Shown here piece by piece: positions 42,593 to 49,984 of a stretch of 64,000 nt of DNA. Both the position numbers and the translations under genes were made by a program. Below the pieces are notes generated by a model that did not search any database, was not told where the DNA came from, and was given only the letters and a program-made list of their open reading frames with translations. The DNA is taken from the NCBI RefSeq assembly GCF_018127805.1, contig NZ_CP072334.1, positions 908,001-972,000 on the forward strand, read 5' to 3'. Source of the stretch: Prevotella sp. oral taxon 475 (GTDB lineage: Bacteria > Bacteroidota > Bacteroidia > Bacteroidales > Bacteroidaceae). How positions within the stretch are numbered: position 1 is the first letter of the stretch; the number at the start of each line of letters is the position of its first letter.

Positions 42593-43063
42593 ATGAAAAG
42601 AACGATTTTGGGAACCATAGGCCTCTCTCTGTTGATGGTGACGCTGGCTTTGACAGCGTGTTTCTATGGGAAAAATGCAAAAAGAGAAATGGAAAGTGTG
42701 CCCTATCGGGAAGCACGCAACTATTTTTTTAACAACGGAGAAACACTGAGAGAGGGACAGAAAATAACCAATAGGAAAGACCTTGACTGCTATTTCGGCT
42801 TGGCGGCTTTCATGGGAAAGGGCGGTGAACCCACGCGTATCAACTTTTCAAAAGAATTTATTTTGCCCATCGTGCTACCAGAGACGGATGTCGAGACAGA
42901 CATCAAGGCCATTGTGCTCACCGGAAATGCCCAAACACTGCATCTCTCCTATCGAGTCGAAACGGGCGAGAAGCAAGGTTTCATCACGCAACCGATCAAA
43001 TTGTTGGTCGTGAGCAATGAGTTTAAAGATGCAAAAGTGAAGGTCGAGGTAGTAAAAGAGTAG
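42593..43063 (+). CDS. predicted lipoprotein of unknown function
   Basis: A 156-residue protein with a lipoprotein signal ending ALTAC (Cys23), so attached to the outer or inner membrane. The mature part is mostly beta-strand in appearance: NYFFNNGETLREGQKITN, YFGLAAFMGKGGEPTRINFS, then ETDVETDIKAIVLTGNAQTLHLSY and a final VVSNEFKDAKVKVEVVKE. I do not recognise the family, and it has no enzymatic motif. The ATG at 42593 gives a standard signal peptide; an upstream frame start at 42554 would place charged residues before it. It stands alone between a micro-ORF region and a structured RNA candidate. Confidence 0.7.
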   Translation: MKRTILGTIGLSLLMVTLALTACFYGKNAKREMESVPYREARNYFFNNGETLREGQKITNRKDLDCYFGLAAFMGKGGEPTRINFSKEFILPIVLPETDVETDIKAIVLTGNAQTLHLSYRVETGEKQGFITQPIKLLVVSNEFKDAKVKVEVVKE

Positions 43064-43186
43064 GGGAGGATCCTTGCCATCGTGTTGACGGGCATCGAAT
43101 AACATAGAGTAGAAACCACAAACGAGTATGAATGTTCTTCCGAACACCCTACCAGAAACGTTAAAAATAACAGACTTTTTAGGCCC

Positions 43187-43249
43187 AATACTCGCGTTTT
43201 TGCAGACGAAACCTCCTCGTCTTGTAAAGACGCGAGTGTTGAGGAGGTT
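43187..43249. other. two interleaved stems (pseudoknot or switch topology)
   Basis: Arm 43187-43197 (AATACTCGCGT) pairs with 43230-43240 (ACGCGAGTGTT) and arm 43210-43218 (AACCTCCTC region) pairs with 43241-43249 (GAGGAGGTT). The order 5'-1, 5'-2, 3'-1, 3'-2 means they either form an H-type pseudoknot or exclude each other. A small GTCTT/AAGAC hairpin lies at 43219-43231. It is about 125 bases past the lipoprotein stop. Confidence 0.5.
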
Positions 43250-43339
43250 CTCTCTTGTTTGATCGTAACCTACTGTGGTGCAATGAATTGTGTCACTTTT
43301 TATGCCTTTTCGAACCGCTTTCCTTGTCTTCTTCGCTGC

Positions 43340-43398
43340 CATCTCTTAGCTTTCGAACGGCGAAAGCTAAGAAAATGGAGTACAAAAGCTAAGAGATG
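43340..43398 (+). repeat. dispersed 22-bp-unit repeat, copy D
   Basis: Inverted arms CATCTCTTAGCTTTCG (43340-43355) and CAAAAGCTAAGAGATG (43383-43398) bound one internal unit starting CGAAAGCTAAG at 43361, 22 bp before the last. The following sequence (TGCCGCTTTTTCTAA, GAAAAACAGATTTTAGA) resembles that after copy B. Confidence 0.85.
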
Positions 43399-43817
43399 AG
43401 CCGACAAAGGTGCCGCTTTTTCTAATCGAAAAACAGATTTTAGAGACGGTAAAACAGATATTTAGAAGAATAAAAGTTCGGTTTTGACCTTCTTTTCTCT
43501 CTGTATATCTCTTCAAGAAGTCCATGTTCTTTCTATAAGAGGTTGGAAGATGGTGTTAAAATAAAACGATCGATCGGTTAAAAAAACAAATAATAAGATT
43601 TTGGGAACGATTGTTGCAAGGTGTATGATTCGGTCTTTCGCCCCGTCGTTTTCAGGGGAAGATAAAACTGTAAGTCAAGTTGGGCTGTTGTAAAGCGGAC
43701 AGACCCTTGTCGAACTTTCACCTTATTATATATACGAATGAGCTTTTCGTTGTTGATGATTTGAAACTCTCAGGCGGTGATGGCGGTCTATTTTATTTGA
43801 AAAAAAGAGATGAAATA
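43399..43817. other. AT-rich gap without recognisable genes
   Basis: About 420 bp between the repeat element and the tRNA promoter. The short open frames lack coding character. Apart from the palindrome CGATCGATCG at about 43568 nothing stands out. Confidence 0.5.
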
Positions 43818-43848
43818 TTTGCAAAGTCGAAAAAACTTGTTACCTTTG
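43818..43848 (+). promoter_or_regulatory. promoter of the tRNA-ssb-gldE operon
   Basis: TTTG (43818-43821), 19 bases, then TACCTTTG (43841-43848): both elements of the Bacteroidota promoter at standard spacing. The first tRNA begins 36 bases downstream. Confidence 0.75.
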
Positions 43849-43884
43849 CACCGCATTTAGAGAAATGCTTGTGATAAAGGTTTT

Positions 43885-43957
43885 GCGGAAATAGCTCAGT
43901 TGGTAGAGCACAACCTTGCCAAGGTTGGGGTCGCGAGTTCGAGTCTCGTTTTCCGCT
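43885..43957 (+). tRNA. tRNA-Gly (GCC)
   Basis: A 73-base cloverleaf: acceptor GCGGAAA/TTTCCGC, D-loop GCTCAGTTGGTAGAGC, anticodon stem CAACC/GGTTG around TTGCCAA (anticodon GCC), T-loop GTTCGAGTC. CCA is not encoded. Identical to the copy at 44209. Confidence 0.97.
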
Positions 43958-43985
43958 CCTCATTCTGGATAAATAGATAGTTAAG

Positions 43986-44067
43986 GCCCAGGTGGCGGAA
44001 TTGGTAGACGCGCACGTTTCAGGTGCGTGTGTTTAACGACGTGCAGGTTCGAGTCCTGTTCTGGGCA
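43986..44067 (+). tRNA. tRNA-Leu (CAG)
   Basis: An 82-base class II tRNA: acceptor GCCCAGG/TCTGGGC, leucine-type D-arm GGTGGCGGAATTGGTAGACG, anticodon loop TTCAGGT (anticodon CAG), a long variable arm and T-loop GGTTCGAGTCC. CCA is not encoded. Confidence 0.96.
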
Positions 44068-44099
44068 CGGCTTATCCAGAATGCTTTTTTGAATATGTT

Positions 44100-44183
44100 G
44101 GAGAGGTGGCGGAATTGGTAGACGCGCTACTTTGAGGGGGTAGTGAAAATTGTTTCGTGGGAGTTCGAGTCTCCTCCTCTTCA
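44100..44183 (+). tRNA. tRNA-Leu (GAG)
   Basis: An 84-base class II tRNA: acceptor GGAGAGG/CCTCTTC, D-arm like the previous tRNA-Leu, anticodon loop TTGAGGG (anticodon GAG), long variable arm. The genome reads CCA just after the discriminator A (44184-44186). Confidence 0.95.
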
Positions 44184-44208
44184 CCATAAATAATAAAACT
44201 TTCGTTAA

Positions 44209-44281
44209 GCGGAAATAGCTCAGTTGGTAGAGCACAACCTTGCCAAGGTTGGGGTCGCGAGTTCGAGTCTCGTTTTCCGCT
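44209..44281 (+). tRNA. tRNA-Gly (GCC), second copy
   Basis: Identical to the tRNA at 43885-43957 over its 73 bases. It ends 25 bases before the ATG of the next protein gene, leaving no room for a separate promoter. Confidence 0.97.
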
Positions 44282-44306
44282 CTTTTCAGAGAAACATGTT
44301 TTATCA

Positions 44307-44858
44307 ATGAATTTATACCTAAGATATTTTGATAAGGAAACCTTGGTTGATAATGTAGAAAAGGCACTTGATTTTCTTCAATCAATTCCGGAAATAGGAT
44401 TGAATGCCGATTTGGAACGTGACATCCGAGACTATGTTTCCAGTGATGTTTTTTATCCTAAGCGTTACAAAGTTCGACCGAGAATTTATTTCATTATCAT
44501 CAAAACGATGGCTGCCACGATGTTCGACTTCAAACAAAAGAAGGCCGTGCAGCAGATGCCTGTGCCCAACGCTTTCGATCGGCGTGGTCTCATTGCAACG
44601 GCACTGACGCGTCTGACCGAAGAACGACCGGGATGGTATGAGGGAGAAATGAAATTTAAACGAGTGGTCTTGGTGCCGGCAACCGGGAAATATGAATATC
44701 GCGATACGCTTTTTGTGGTGCATTGCAAGGCGATGTCGGGGCAAGACTGTTATGAACGAATCTTAGACAACTTGCGGGACCGTGTAGATAGTCGGTCGCA
44801 GTTTCCATCGGCCAAAGGAAAGAATTTCCGGTATCGGTATCTTGGAATGTGGAAATAA
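44307..44858 (+). CDS. conserved-looking protein of unknown function upstream of ssb
   Basis: A 183-residue soluble protein without signal peptide or membrane segment. The N-terminal part is helical (YLRYFDKETLVDNVEKALDFLQSIPEIG) and the rest is mixed, with a hydrophobic strand RPRIYFIIIKTMAATMFDF and a C-terminal KGKNFRYRYLGMWK. I do not recognise the family. It lies 25 bases after the last tRNA and 16 bases before ssb, and seems to be read from the tRNA promoter. Its place beside ssb is suggestive of nucleic-acid work, but no motif supports that. Confidence 0.72.
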   Translation: MNLYLRYFDKETLVDNVEKALDFLQSIPEIGLNADLERDIRDYVSSDVFYPKRYKVRPRIYFIIIKTMAATMFDFKQKKAVQQMPVPNAFDRRGLIATALTRLTEERPGWYEGEMKFKRVVLVPATGKYEYRDTLFVVHCKAMSGQDCYERILDNLRDRVDSRSQFPSAKGKNFRYRYLGMWK

Positions 44859-44874
44859 AATCTGAAGCAGAGCG

Positions 44875-45285
44875 ATGAATAAGGTGATGCTGATTGGTAA
44901 CGTCGGGAAAGAACCCGACATCAGGTATTATGAGGCCGATCAGGCGGTGGCACAGATCGTATTGGCTACCACCGAGCGAGGCTATACGCTCTCGAACGGT
45001 ACGAAAGTGCCCGAACATACCGATTGGCATAATGTGATTTTGTGGAAGAATCTTGCTAAAGTGGTGGAGAAATACGTCCATAAGGGCGACAAACTCTATA
45101 TCGAGGGGCGCATTCGTTATAAAAGCTATGATGACCAACAGGGCAAACGAAAATACGTAACCGAGATATGGGCCGACAATATGGAAATGCTCACACCCAA
45201 ACCGGCTAGCGCACCCGCCGCAGAATCTTCTTCACAAGAAGGGGTCTCGAATGCAACAGCAGGCAAAGACAAGTTACCTTTTTAA
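44875..45285 (+). CDS. ssb: single-stranded DNA-binding protein
   Basis: Coats single-stranded DNA in replication, repair and recombination. The 136-residue protein has the OB-fold start MNKVMLIGNVGKEPDIRYYEADQAVAQIVLATTER, the typical HTDWHNVILWKNLAKVVEKYVHKGDKLYIEGRIRYKSY, and a disordered Ala/Ser/Glu-rich tail. The tail ends DKLPF, a variant of the acidic DDIPF tip that docks partner proteins. It is the second protein gene of the tRNA-led operon, 13 bases before gldE; the ssb-gldE pairing is common in Bacteroidota. Confidence 0.95.
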   Translation: MNKVMLIGNVGKEPDIRYYEADQAVAQIVLATTERGYTLSNGTKVPEHTDWHNVILWKNLAKVVEKYVHKGDKLYIEGRIRYKSYDDQQGKRKYVTEIWADNMEMLTPKPASAPAAESSSQEGVSNATAGKDKLPF

Positions 45286-45298
45286 ACAGTAGAGCGAT

Positions 45299-46633
45299 TT
45301 GGACCTTTCTTATATAACAGACACTTTATCTGATATATACGTCTTGCCGCCGTCTTTAGGAGTGGCGGTAGCTATGGTGTTGGTTGTCGGCTTGTTGTTC
45401 ATGTCCGGATTTGCAAGCGGTTCTGAGATTGCGTTCTTCAGTTTGTCGCCGGGCGACATCGCACAGCTGGATACAGAGAAAGATGTTCGGGACAAAAGCA
45501 TCGCTCTGTTGCGGGAAGACTCGGAGCGAACACTGGCAACGATTCTGATCACAAACAACTTTGTGAACGTCACAATCATCATGCTTTGCAACTATGTCTT
45601 TGGAAGTATTGTGCATTTTGGGCCAAAGGCTTATTGGTTGCAGTTCCTTTGCATTACGATTCTTCTCACTTTCTTGTTGCTTCTCTTTGGAGAAATTCTT
45701 CCAAAAGTGCTCAGTAGGCAGAATCCATTGAGGTTTTGCCGAAATACCGTTAATGGTGTGTTGTTCTTTCGGAGACTGTTTTGGCCGTTAGAGACAGTAT
45801 TGTTGCGTACAGGTGTTCTGGCCGAGAAAGTTGTGAGGAAAGAAAGTCATACACTGAGTGTCGATGACCTGGAGCAGGCTCTTGAATTAACCAACAAGGA
45901 AGAGCTTCGCGATGAAGAGAAAATCTTGCAGGGCATCATTCGCTTTGGCGACGAAACGGCCAAAGAAATTATGACAAGTCGGAAGGATGTGGTGGATATC
46001 GATATTAAAAGTGGATTCAATGTGGTGCTCGATTGCATTCGAGAGAATAACTACAGCAGGATTCCGGTGTATCAAGACAATACCGACAATATTCGCGGAG
46101 TGTTGTATATCAAAGATTTATTGCCGCATCTCACGAAGCCTTCTTCCTTTAGATGGCAGAGCTTGATTCGTCCGCCCTACTTTGTTCCTGAGACAAAGAA
46201 GATCGATGATTTGTTGCGTGACTTCCAAGAAAATAAAATCCATATCGCTATTGTTGTGGATGAGTTCGGAGGAACCAGCGGAATCGTGACGCTTGAAGAT
46301 ATCCTCGAAGAGATTGTTGGCGAAATTAATGATGAATACGACGACGAAACGGAGAAGACTTATACCAAGTTGAATTATAATACTTATGTGTTCGAGGGAA
46401 AAACGCTGTTGAGTGACTTGTGCAGAATTCTGGAAGTGAGCGACGAAGAGTTTAGCGAAGTGGAAGGAGGAGCCGATACGCTTGCCGGTTTATTGCTCGA
46501 ATTGAAAGGCGACTTCCCCGGTATTCATGAACGAATAACCTATAAGAATTATCTGTTTGAAATCCTTGCTATCGAGGAAAGAAGAATAAGCAGGGTGAAA
46601 TTGGAGGTGCAGCCTGTGTCTGCAATTCACTGA
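45299..46633 (+). CDS. gldE: GldE-type CNNM/CBS-domain membrane protein
   Basis: GldE was named in gliding motility, where it works with GldD in the assembly or stability of the motility/T9SS machinery; the family also resembles CorC/HlyC hemolysin-like transporters. This 444-residue protein has three to four membrane helices in a DUF21 (CNNM) domain (about 20-190, including FMSGFASGSEIAFFSLSPGDI and LLLLFGEILPKVL). A CBS pair follows (IMTSRKDVVDIDI, YSRIPVYQDN and IAIVVDEFGGTSGIVTLEDILEEIVGEI), then a C-terminal CorC/HlyC domain. The start is TTG at 45299; the first in-frame ATG would remove the first membrane helix. GldD is not next to it here; a phosphopantetheinyl transferase follows. Confidence 0.88.
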   Translation: MDLSYITDTLSDIYVLPPSLGVAVAMVLVVGLLFMSGFASGSEIAFFSLSPGDIAQLDTEKDVRDKSIALLREDSERTLATILITNNFVNVTIIMLCNYVFGSIVHFGPKAYWLQFLCITILLTFLLLLFGEILPKVLSRQNPLRFCRNTVNGVLFFRRLFWPLETVLLRTGVLAEKVVRKESHTLSVDDLEQALELTNKEELRDEEKILQGIIRFGDETAKEIMTSRKDVVDIDIKSGFNVVLDCIRENNYSRIPVYQDNTDNIRGVLYIKDLLPHLTKPSSFRWQSLIRPPYFVPETKKIDDLLRDFQENKIHIAIVVDEFGGTSGIVTLEDILEEIVGEINDEYDDETEKTYTKLNYNTYVFEGKTLLSDLCRILEVSDEEFSEVEGGADTLAGLLLELKGDFPGIHERITYKNYLFEILAIEERRISRVKLEVQPVSAIH

Positions 46634-46651
46634 AGAATGATTGATCGTTAG

Positions 46652-47257
46652 ATGATGGCACTGGTGATAAGGGAGGATTTATCCGATGAAGTGCAGCTTG
46701 GACTGTGGAAAATAGAAGAGAAAGAAGCTTATTTCCTTCGGTCTTACCCCTGGCTTCAATCTCTTTTTGATGAGATCTTGGGCATGCGAAGTGAACAACG
46801 AAGGGCGGAAATTCTCTCTGTTTATGCCCTCCTTTATGAAATGACACATGATGCAGATCTTCGAATCTCGCACGATGAACGCGGTTGTCCCTATCTTCCC
46901 CATTATCGGATAAGCATCAGTCATACCAAAGGTTTTGCTGTGTTGCTTCTTTCCAGGGATAGAACGGTGGCTGTCGATATCGAATACCGTAGCAATAGAG
47001 TGGGGCGAGTGGCACATAAGTTTATTCGCAAGGATGAAAATGCACCTGATGTGAATCGACAACTTCTGATCTGGAGTGCTAAAGAAACGGTTTATAAATA
47101 TTTTTCAGTTCAAAATCTAACATCCTCTGAAATAAAAATCACCATTCCAGAATGGAAAGAGGAAGGCAGATTAGTGGCCGAAAATATGAGAGAAAACATA
47201 ACTGTTCGTCCTTTCTATCGGCAAAACGATGACTATGTGCTCACCTTTTTATATTGA
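46652..47257 (+). CDS. 4'-phosphopantetheinyl transferase superfamily protein
   Basis: Transfers the 4'-phosphopantetheine arm of CoA to carrier proteins. The 201-residue protein carries the superfamily motifs RISISHTKG, VAVDIEYRSN (magnesium-binding Asp and Glu) and LLIWSAKETVYKYF in the usual order and spacing, with a long N-terminal half as in Sfp-type enzymes. No polyketide or non-ribosomal peptide genes are in the window, so it may serve a carrier protein elsewhere. The gene follows gldE by 18 bases, as the last of the tRNA-led operon. ATG at 46652 is followed at once by a second ATG; either could be used. Confidence 0.87.
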   Translation: MMALVIREDLSDEVQLGLWKIEEKEAYFLRSYPWLQSLFDEILGMRSEQRRAEILSVYALLYEMTHDADLRISHDERGCPYLPHYRISISHTKGFAVLLLSRDRTVAVDIEYRSNRVGRVAHKFIRKDENAPDVNRQLLIWSAKETVYKYFSVQNLTSSEIKITIPEWKEEGRLVAENMRENITVRPFYRQNDDYVLTFLY

Positions 47258-47338
47258 ATTCTGAGGAATGAAACCATTCTTTCACATATTATAATATAGA
47301 GTTACTATGGATTTCCTGTAAAAAAGGTAAATATTTCT

Positions 47339-47368
47339 TTTGGAATCATTCAGTTTTTTGTACTTTTG
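47339..47368 (+). promoter_or_regulatory. promoter of the Ala/Lys-rich helical protein gene
   Basis: TTTG (47339-47342), 18 bases, then TACTTTTG (47361-47368). The start codon at 47471 is about 100 bases downstream, so the longer frame from 47366 cannot be the real one. Confidence 0.65.
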
Positions 47369-47470
47369 CATAAAATAAGCGAGCATATTCGTTTGAGATT
47401 AGAGTTTTCATCAGACATGGTTGATATGCCGATTGTGTCATTTTTTAATTATTTATTTATATATAAGAGT

Positions 47471-48046
47471 ATGGAGAGATTTTTCCTAACAGTTGCAGCT
47501 TCGATTTTGATCTCTGTTGCAAGTGCATCGGCTCAGTCGGTAAATACGGGTTCTGCGGTTGCCAGTGCTCAGAAAGCAGTAGTAGATGCTGCTAAAGCGA
47601 AAGCTGATGCAGCTAAGGCTGTTGCAGAAGCAGCAAAACAAAAGGCCGAGGCCGCTAAGGCAAAGGCCGATGCTGCTAAGGCAAAAGCAGACGCAGAGAA
47701 AGCAAGAATTGATTCTGAAAAGGCAAAGGCTGATTCGGAAGTAGCAAAAGCAGATGCAGCTACGGCAGCTGCTGACGCACAGAAGGCACTGGCTGCTGCA
47801 ACAAAAGCGAAAGTTGATGCAGAAAAAGCCTTGGCTAATGCTACTGCAAGTAGAGCTGCTGCAGAGAAAGCAAAGGCCGATGCTGCCAAGGCTAAGGCCG
47901 ATACGGAGAAAGCTGTGGCTGATGCGGCAAAAGCTAAGGCAGAATCGGACAAGGCAAAAGCAGACATCGCAAAAGCTAAAGCAGATGCAGCAGCAGCAGT
48001 TTCGGCCGCAAGTTCTGCTATTGAAAAGGCAAAGTCGTCTTATTAA
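47471..48046 (+). CDS. exported Ala/Lys-rich single-helix (coiled-coil) protein
   Basis: A 191-residue protein with a clear signal peptide (MERFFLTVAASILISVASASAQ). Nearly all of the mature part is built from Ala, Lys, Asp and Glu in units such as KAKADAAKAKADAEKA. The pattern resembles the helical stalk of TolA or LEA-like proteins, and would form a helix some 20 nm long if straight. No membrane anchor, lipobox or globular domain is present. I do not recognise a named family. It has its own promoter and two hairpins after it, and precedes the envelope operon. A periplasmic spacer or filament role is inference. The DNA is itself repetitive and may vary in length between strains. Confidence 0.8.
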   Translation: MERFFLTVAASILISVASASAQSVNTGSAVASAQKAVVDAAKAKADAAKAVAEAAKQKAEAAKAKADAAKAKADAEKARIDSEKAKADSEVAKADAATAAADAQKALAAATKAKVDAEKALANATASRAAAEKAKADAAKAKADTEKAVADAAKAKAESDKAKADIAKAKADAAAAVSAASSAIEKAKSSY

Positions 48047-48060
48047 TTCCTTTGCCGAAA

Positions 48061-48093
48061 GGGTTTGAATCACACTTTTGCATATTCAAACCC
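48061..48093 (+). other. hairpin after the helical protein gene
   Basis: A perfect 10-bp stem (GGGTTTGAAT with ATTCAAACCC) just before a stronger terminator hairpin; probably an mRNA 3' end element. Confidence 0.6.
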
Positions 48094-48103
48094 GTAAATA
48101 AAT

Positions 48104-48140
48104 AGGGCTATTTTATCTGTCTTCAGAATAAAATAGCCCT
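48104..48140 (+). terminator. terminator between the helical protein gene and the envelope operon
   Basis: A perfect 13-bp stem (AGGGCTATTTTAT with ATAAAATAGCCCT, 11-base loop) is followed by GTTTCG. It shows that the next operon is transcribed separately. Confidence 0.75.
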
Positions 48141-48291
48141 GTTTCGTAATCTTTGTAGTCATATTCTTGTGTGAAAATGCTTTAGTTGCTGCGAGACGTA
48201 TGGTTATCCTCCCGGTTATGTTATACATGAAATTTTTGAGTGGATGCGAAATTTATTTGTACGCTTTCTTCCCCCTTTCATAAAAAATGTA

Positions 48292-48299
48292 TAACTTTG
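48292..48299 (+). promoter_or_regulatory. -7 promoter box of the envelope operon
   Basis: TAACTTTG, matching TAnnTTTG. It gives a leader of about 180 bases before the ATG at 48484. The stretch 48141-48483 otherwise shows only an unsupported short frame. Confidence 0.5.
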
Positions 48300-48483
48300 T
48301 CGGCTGTAAAGAGGCTTTTCTTTAAACAATATGATATTGATGGAGAATTAGAGAACTCTTTTTATATTAGGGAATATAAAGGAATAACACTTGATATTTC
48401 TACTTCAAATAGAGATGAGTTCTCATAGGGTAGTTAGAAATCAAGAATGCTAAGTATAGAATAATTAAACAATAATAAGGCAT

Positions 48484-49974
48484 ATGAATAAGAAATGGCT
48501 GGTATTTATATTGAGTGCGATGGTGTGCACTCCCGTCTTTTCGAAGGATGACTTGTTGCACAGTAGTGAGTTGCAAGTAATAGCTTCTCTTCTTGCGGAT
48601 AGTCCAGATTTTGCAAAGGGTAACGCTGAGAAGCTGATAAAGAAAAATAGCGATAATACAGACTTGATCGCTGCTATCGGCTCCATTTACCTGAAAGCAG
48701 GAAAAGTGGATGATGCTGCTGAGTATTTTCGTAGGGCACAACGTTGCAAGAGAATCAGTACTAAAGCAATTAACTTAGGAGGCGATATTGCTATTGCAAA
48801 GAATAATGTAGATTCAGCCAGGTATTATTATGAGCGTTCTATCTATTTTGATAGAAAAGATCCAGATGGTTATTACAAGTATGCCAACTTGTTGAAAACA
48901 ACAGATATGAGTAAGGCTGTGGAAGTCTTGACTCTCTTGAAAAAGAATAGGCCTGACTTGAATGTCGATAAACAAATTGCTGAAATTTATTATACAGCTA
49001 ATGATATAGATAAGGCAATTGCCGGATATGAAGCTATAGGTGTAGATTCCCTTGATGATAGAGAGTTGATGCAGTATGCATTGAGTCAATTTATTAAAAA
49101 GGAGTATGAGAAATCACTTCAATTGGCAACAATTGGTCATCAACGGAATGCCGAAGATCCTATTTTTAATCGTCTCTTGTTGTATAACAATACCGAACTT
49201 CAACACTACGATGAGGCAATTAAAAATGCAGACGACTTGTTGAATCATAGCAAGGATGCAAAGTTGCAATACCAAGATTACATTTACTATGGTTATGCAC
49301 TCAACGGTTTGGGTAGAACACAAGATGCAATTGATCAGTTTAATGTTGCTTTACAGAAAAATTCAGACTTGTTTGACATCAACAAACAGGTTTCTGAAGC
49401 TTATGCACGCATTCAAGATTTTGATAATGCCATCAAGTATTACCGTATCTATATTGGTAAGATAAAGGATGACAATGAGACAAAAGCTTATGAGATGTAC
49501 CAGTTGGGTAGACTCTATTGGCGAAAAGGCATTACAAATAGCGGTAAAGTGCTGACACCTGAACAAACACAGGCACTTGAAGAGGCAGGAAAAACTTTTG
49601 GAGAAGTGGCTGCATTGCGTCCCAACAGTTATTTGGGCTATTATTGGCAGGGTAAAGTAAATACGTTGCTTGACCCTGAATATAAGAAAGGATTGGCTCG
49701 TCCTTACTTTATGAAAGCTGTTGAACTGCTTGAGAAGAGCGGAGGAAATAAAGATCAGTTGATAGAATGTTATAAACAGTTGGCTTATTACTACTATTTG
49801 CAGAAAGAGGGTAGTACGGCAATTGTTTATGCTAAGAAGATTGAAGCTTTGGATCCTGATGATGACTTTGCAAAGCAATTGATTGCTAATGCGCAAACGC
49901 TCAGCGAAACAAAAAGTGTAAAAGGCACAAAGAATACAGGTAAGAGAAATAAGAAGATAACTAAGCGCAGATAA
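48484..49974 (+). CDS. exported TPR-repeat protein, first gene of the envelope operon
   Basis: A 496-residue protein with a signal peptide (MNKKWLVFILSAMVCTPVFSK) and no lipobox, so periplasmic or loosely membrane-associated. Most of the chain is TPR-type helical repeats; AAIGSIYLKAGKVDDAAEYFRRA, YIYYGYALNGLGRTQDAIDQF and KQVSEAYARIQDFDNAIKYY are clear units. The C-terminus is basic (TGKRNKKITKRR). TPR proteins act as protein-binding scaffolds. Gene spacing to the next (10 bases) shows an operon with four envelope protein genes ending in the multi-barrel gene. The role is probably assembly or anchoring of those proteins, which is inference from context. Codon use is AT-rich compared with the first 40 kb. 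Confidence 0.85.
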   Translation: MNKKWLVFILSAMVCTPVFSKDDLLHSSELQVIASLLADSPDFAKGNAEKLIKKNSDNTDLIAAIGSIYLKAGKVDDAAEYFRRAQRCKRISTKAINLGGDIAIAKNNVDSARYYYERSIYFDRKDPDGYYKYANLLKTTDMSKAVEVLTLLKKNRPDLNVDKQIAEIYYTANDIDKAIAGYEAIGVDSLDDRELMQYALSQFIKKEYEKSLQLATIGHQRNAEDPIFNRLLLYNNTELQHYDEAIKNADDLLNHSKDAKLQYQDYIYYGYALNGLGRTQDAIDQFNVALQKNSDLFDINKQVSEAYARIQDFDNAIKYYRIYIGKIKDDNETKAYEMYQLGRLYWRKGITNSGKVLTPEQTQALEEAGKTFGEVAALRPNSYLGYYWQGKVNTLLDPEYKKGLARPYFMKAVELLEKSGGNKDQLIECYKQLAYYYYLQKEGSTAIVYAKKIEALDPDDDFAKQLIANAQTLSETKSVKGTKNTGKRNKKITKRR

Positions 49975-49984
49975 TTTTTTGATT

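Noticed and set aside
42875..43342. 155-codon minus-strand frame
   Set aside because: It overlaps the lipoprotein gene antisense and runs through the interleaved RNA stems and repeat copy D.
43680..43874. 64-codon frame before the tRNAs
   Set aside because: It runs through both boxes of the tRNA promoter and has no coding features.
43981..44385. 134-codon frame on the minus strand
   Set aside because: It runs antisense through the tRNA genes, giving the well-known spurious peptides of the type EQDSNLH and ARLPIPPP. It is a shadow of tRNA sequence.
47486..48073. 195- and 132-codon minus-strand frames
   Set aside because: They are reverse readings of the Ala/Lys-rich repeats, giving Cys/Ser- or Ala/Phe-rich nonsense.
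48240..48428. 62-codon GTG frame before the TPR gene
   Set aside because: It contains the -7 box of the operon and no protein-like pattern, so it is more likely leader sequence.
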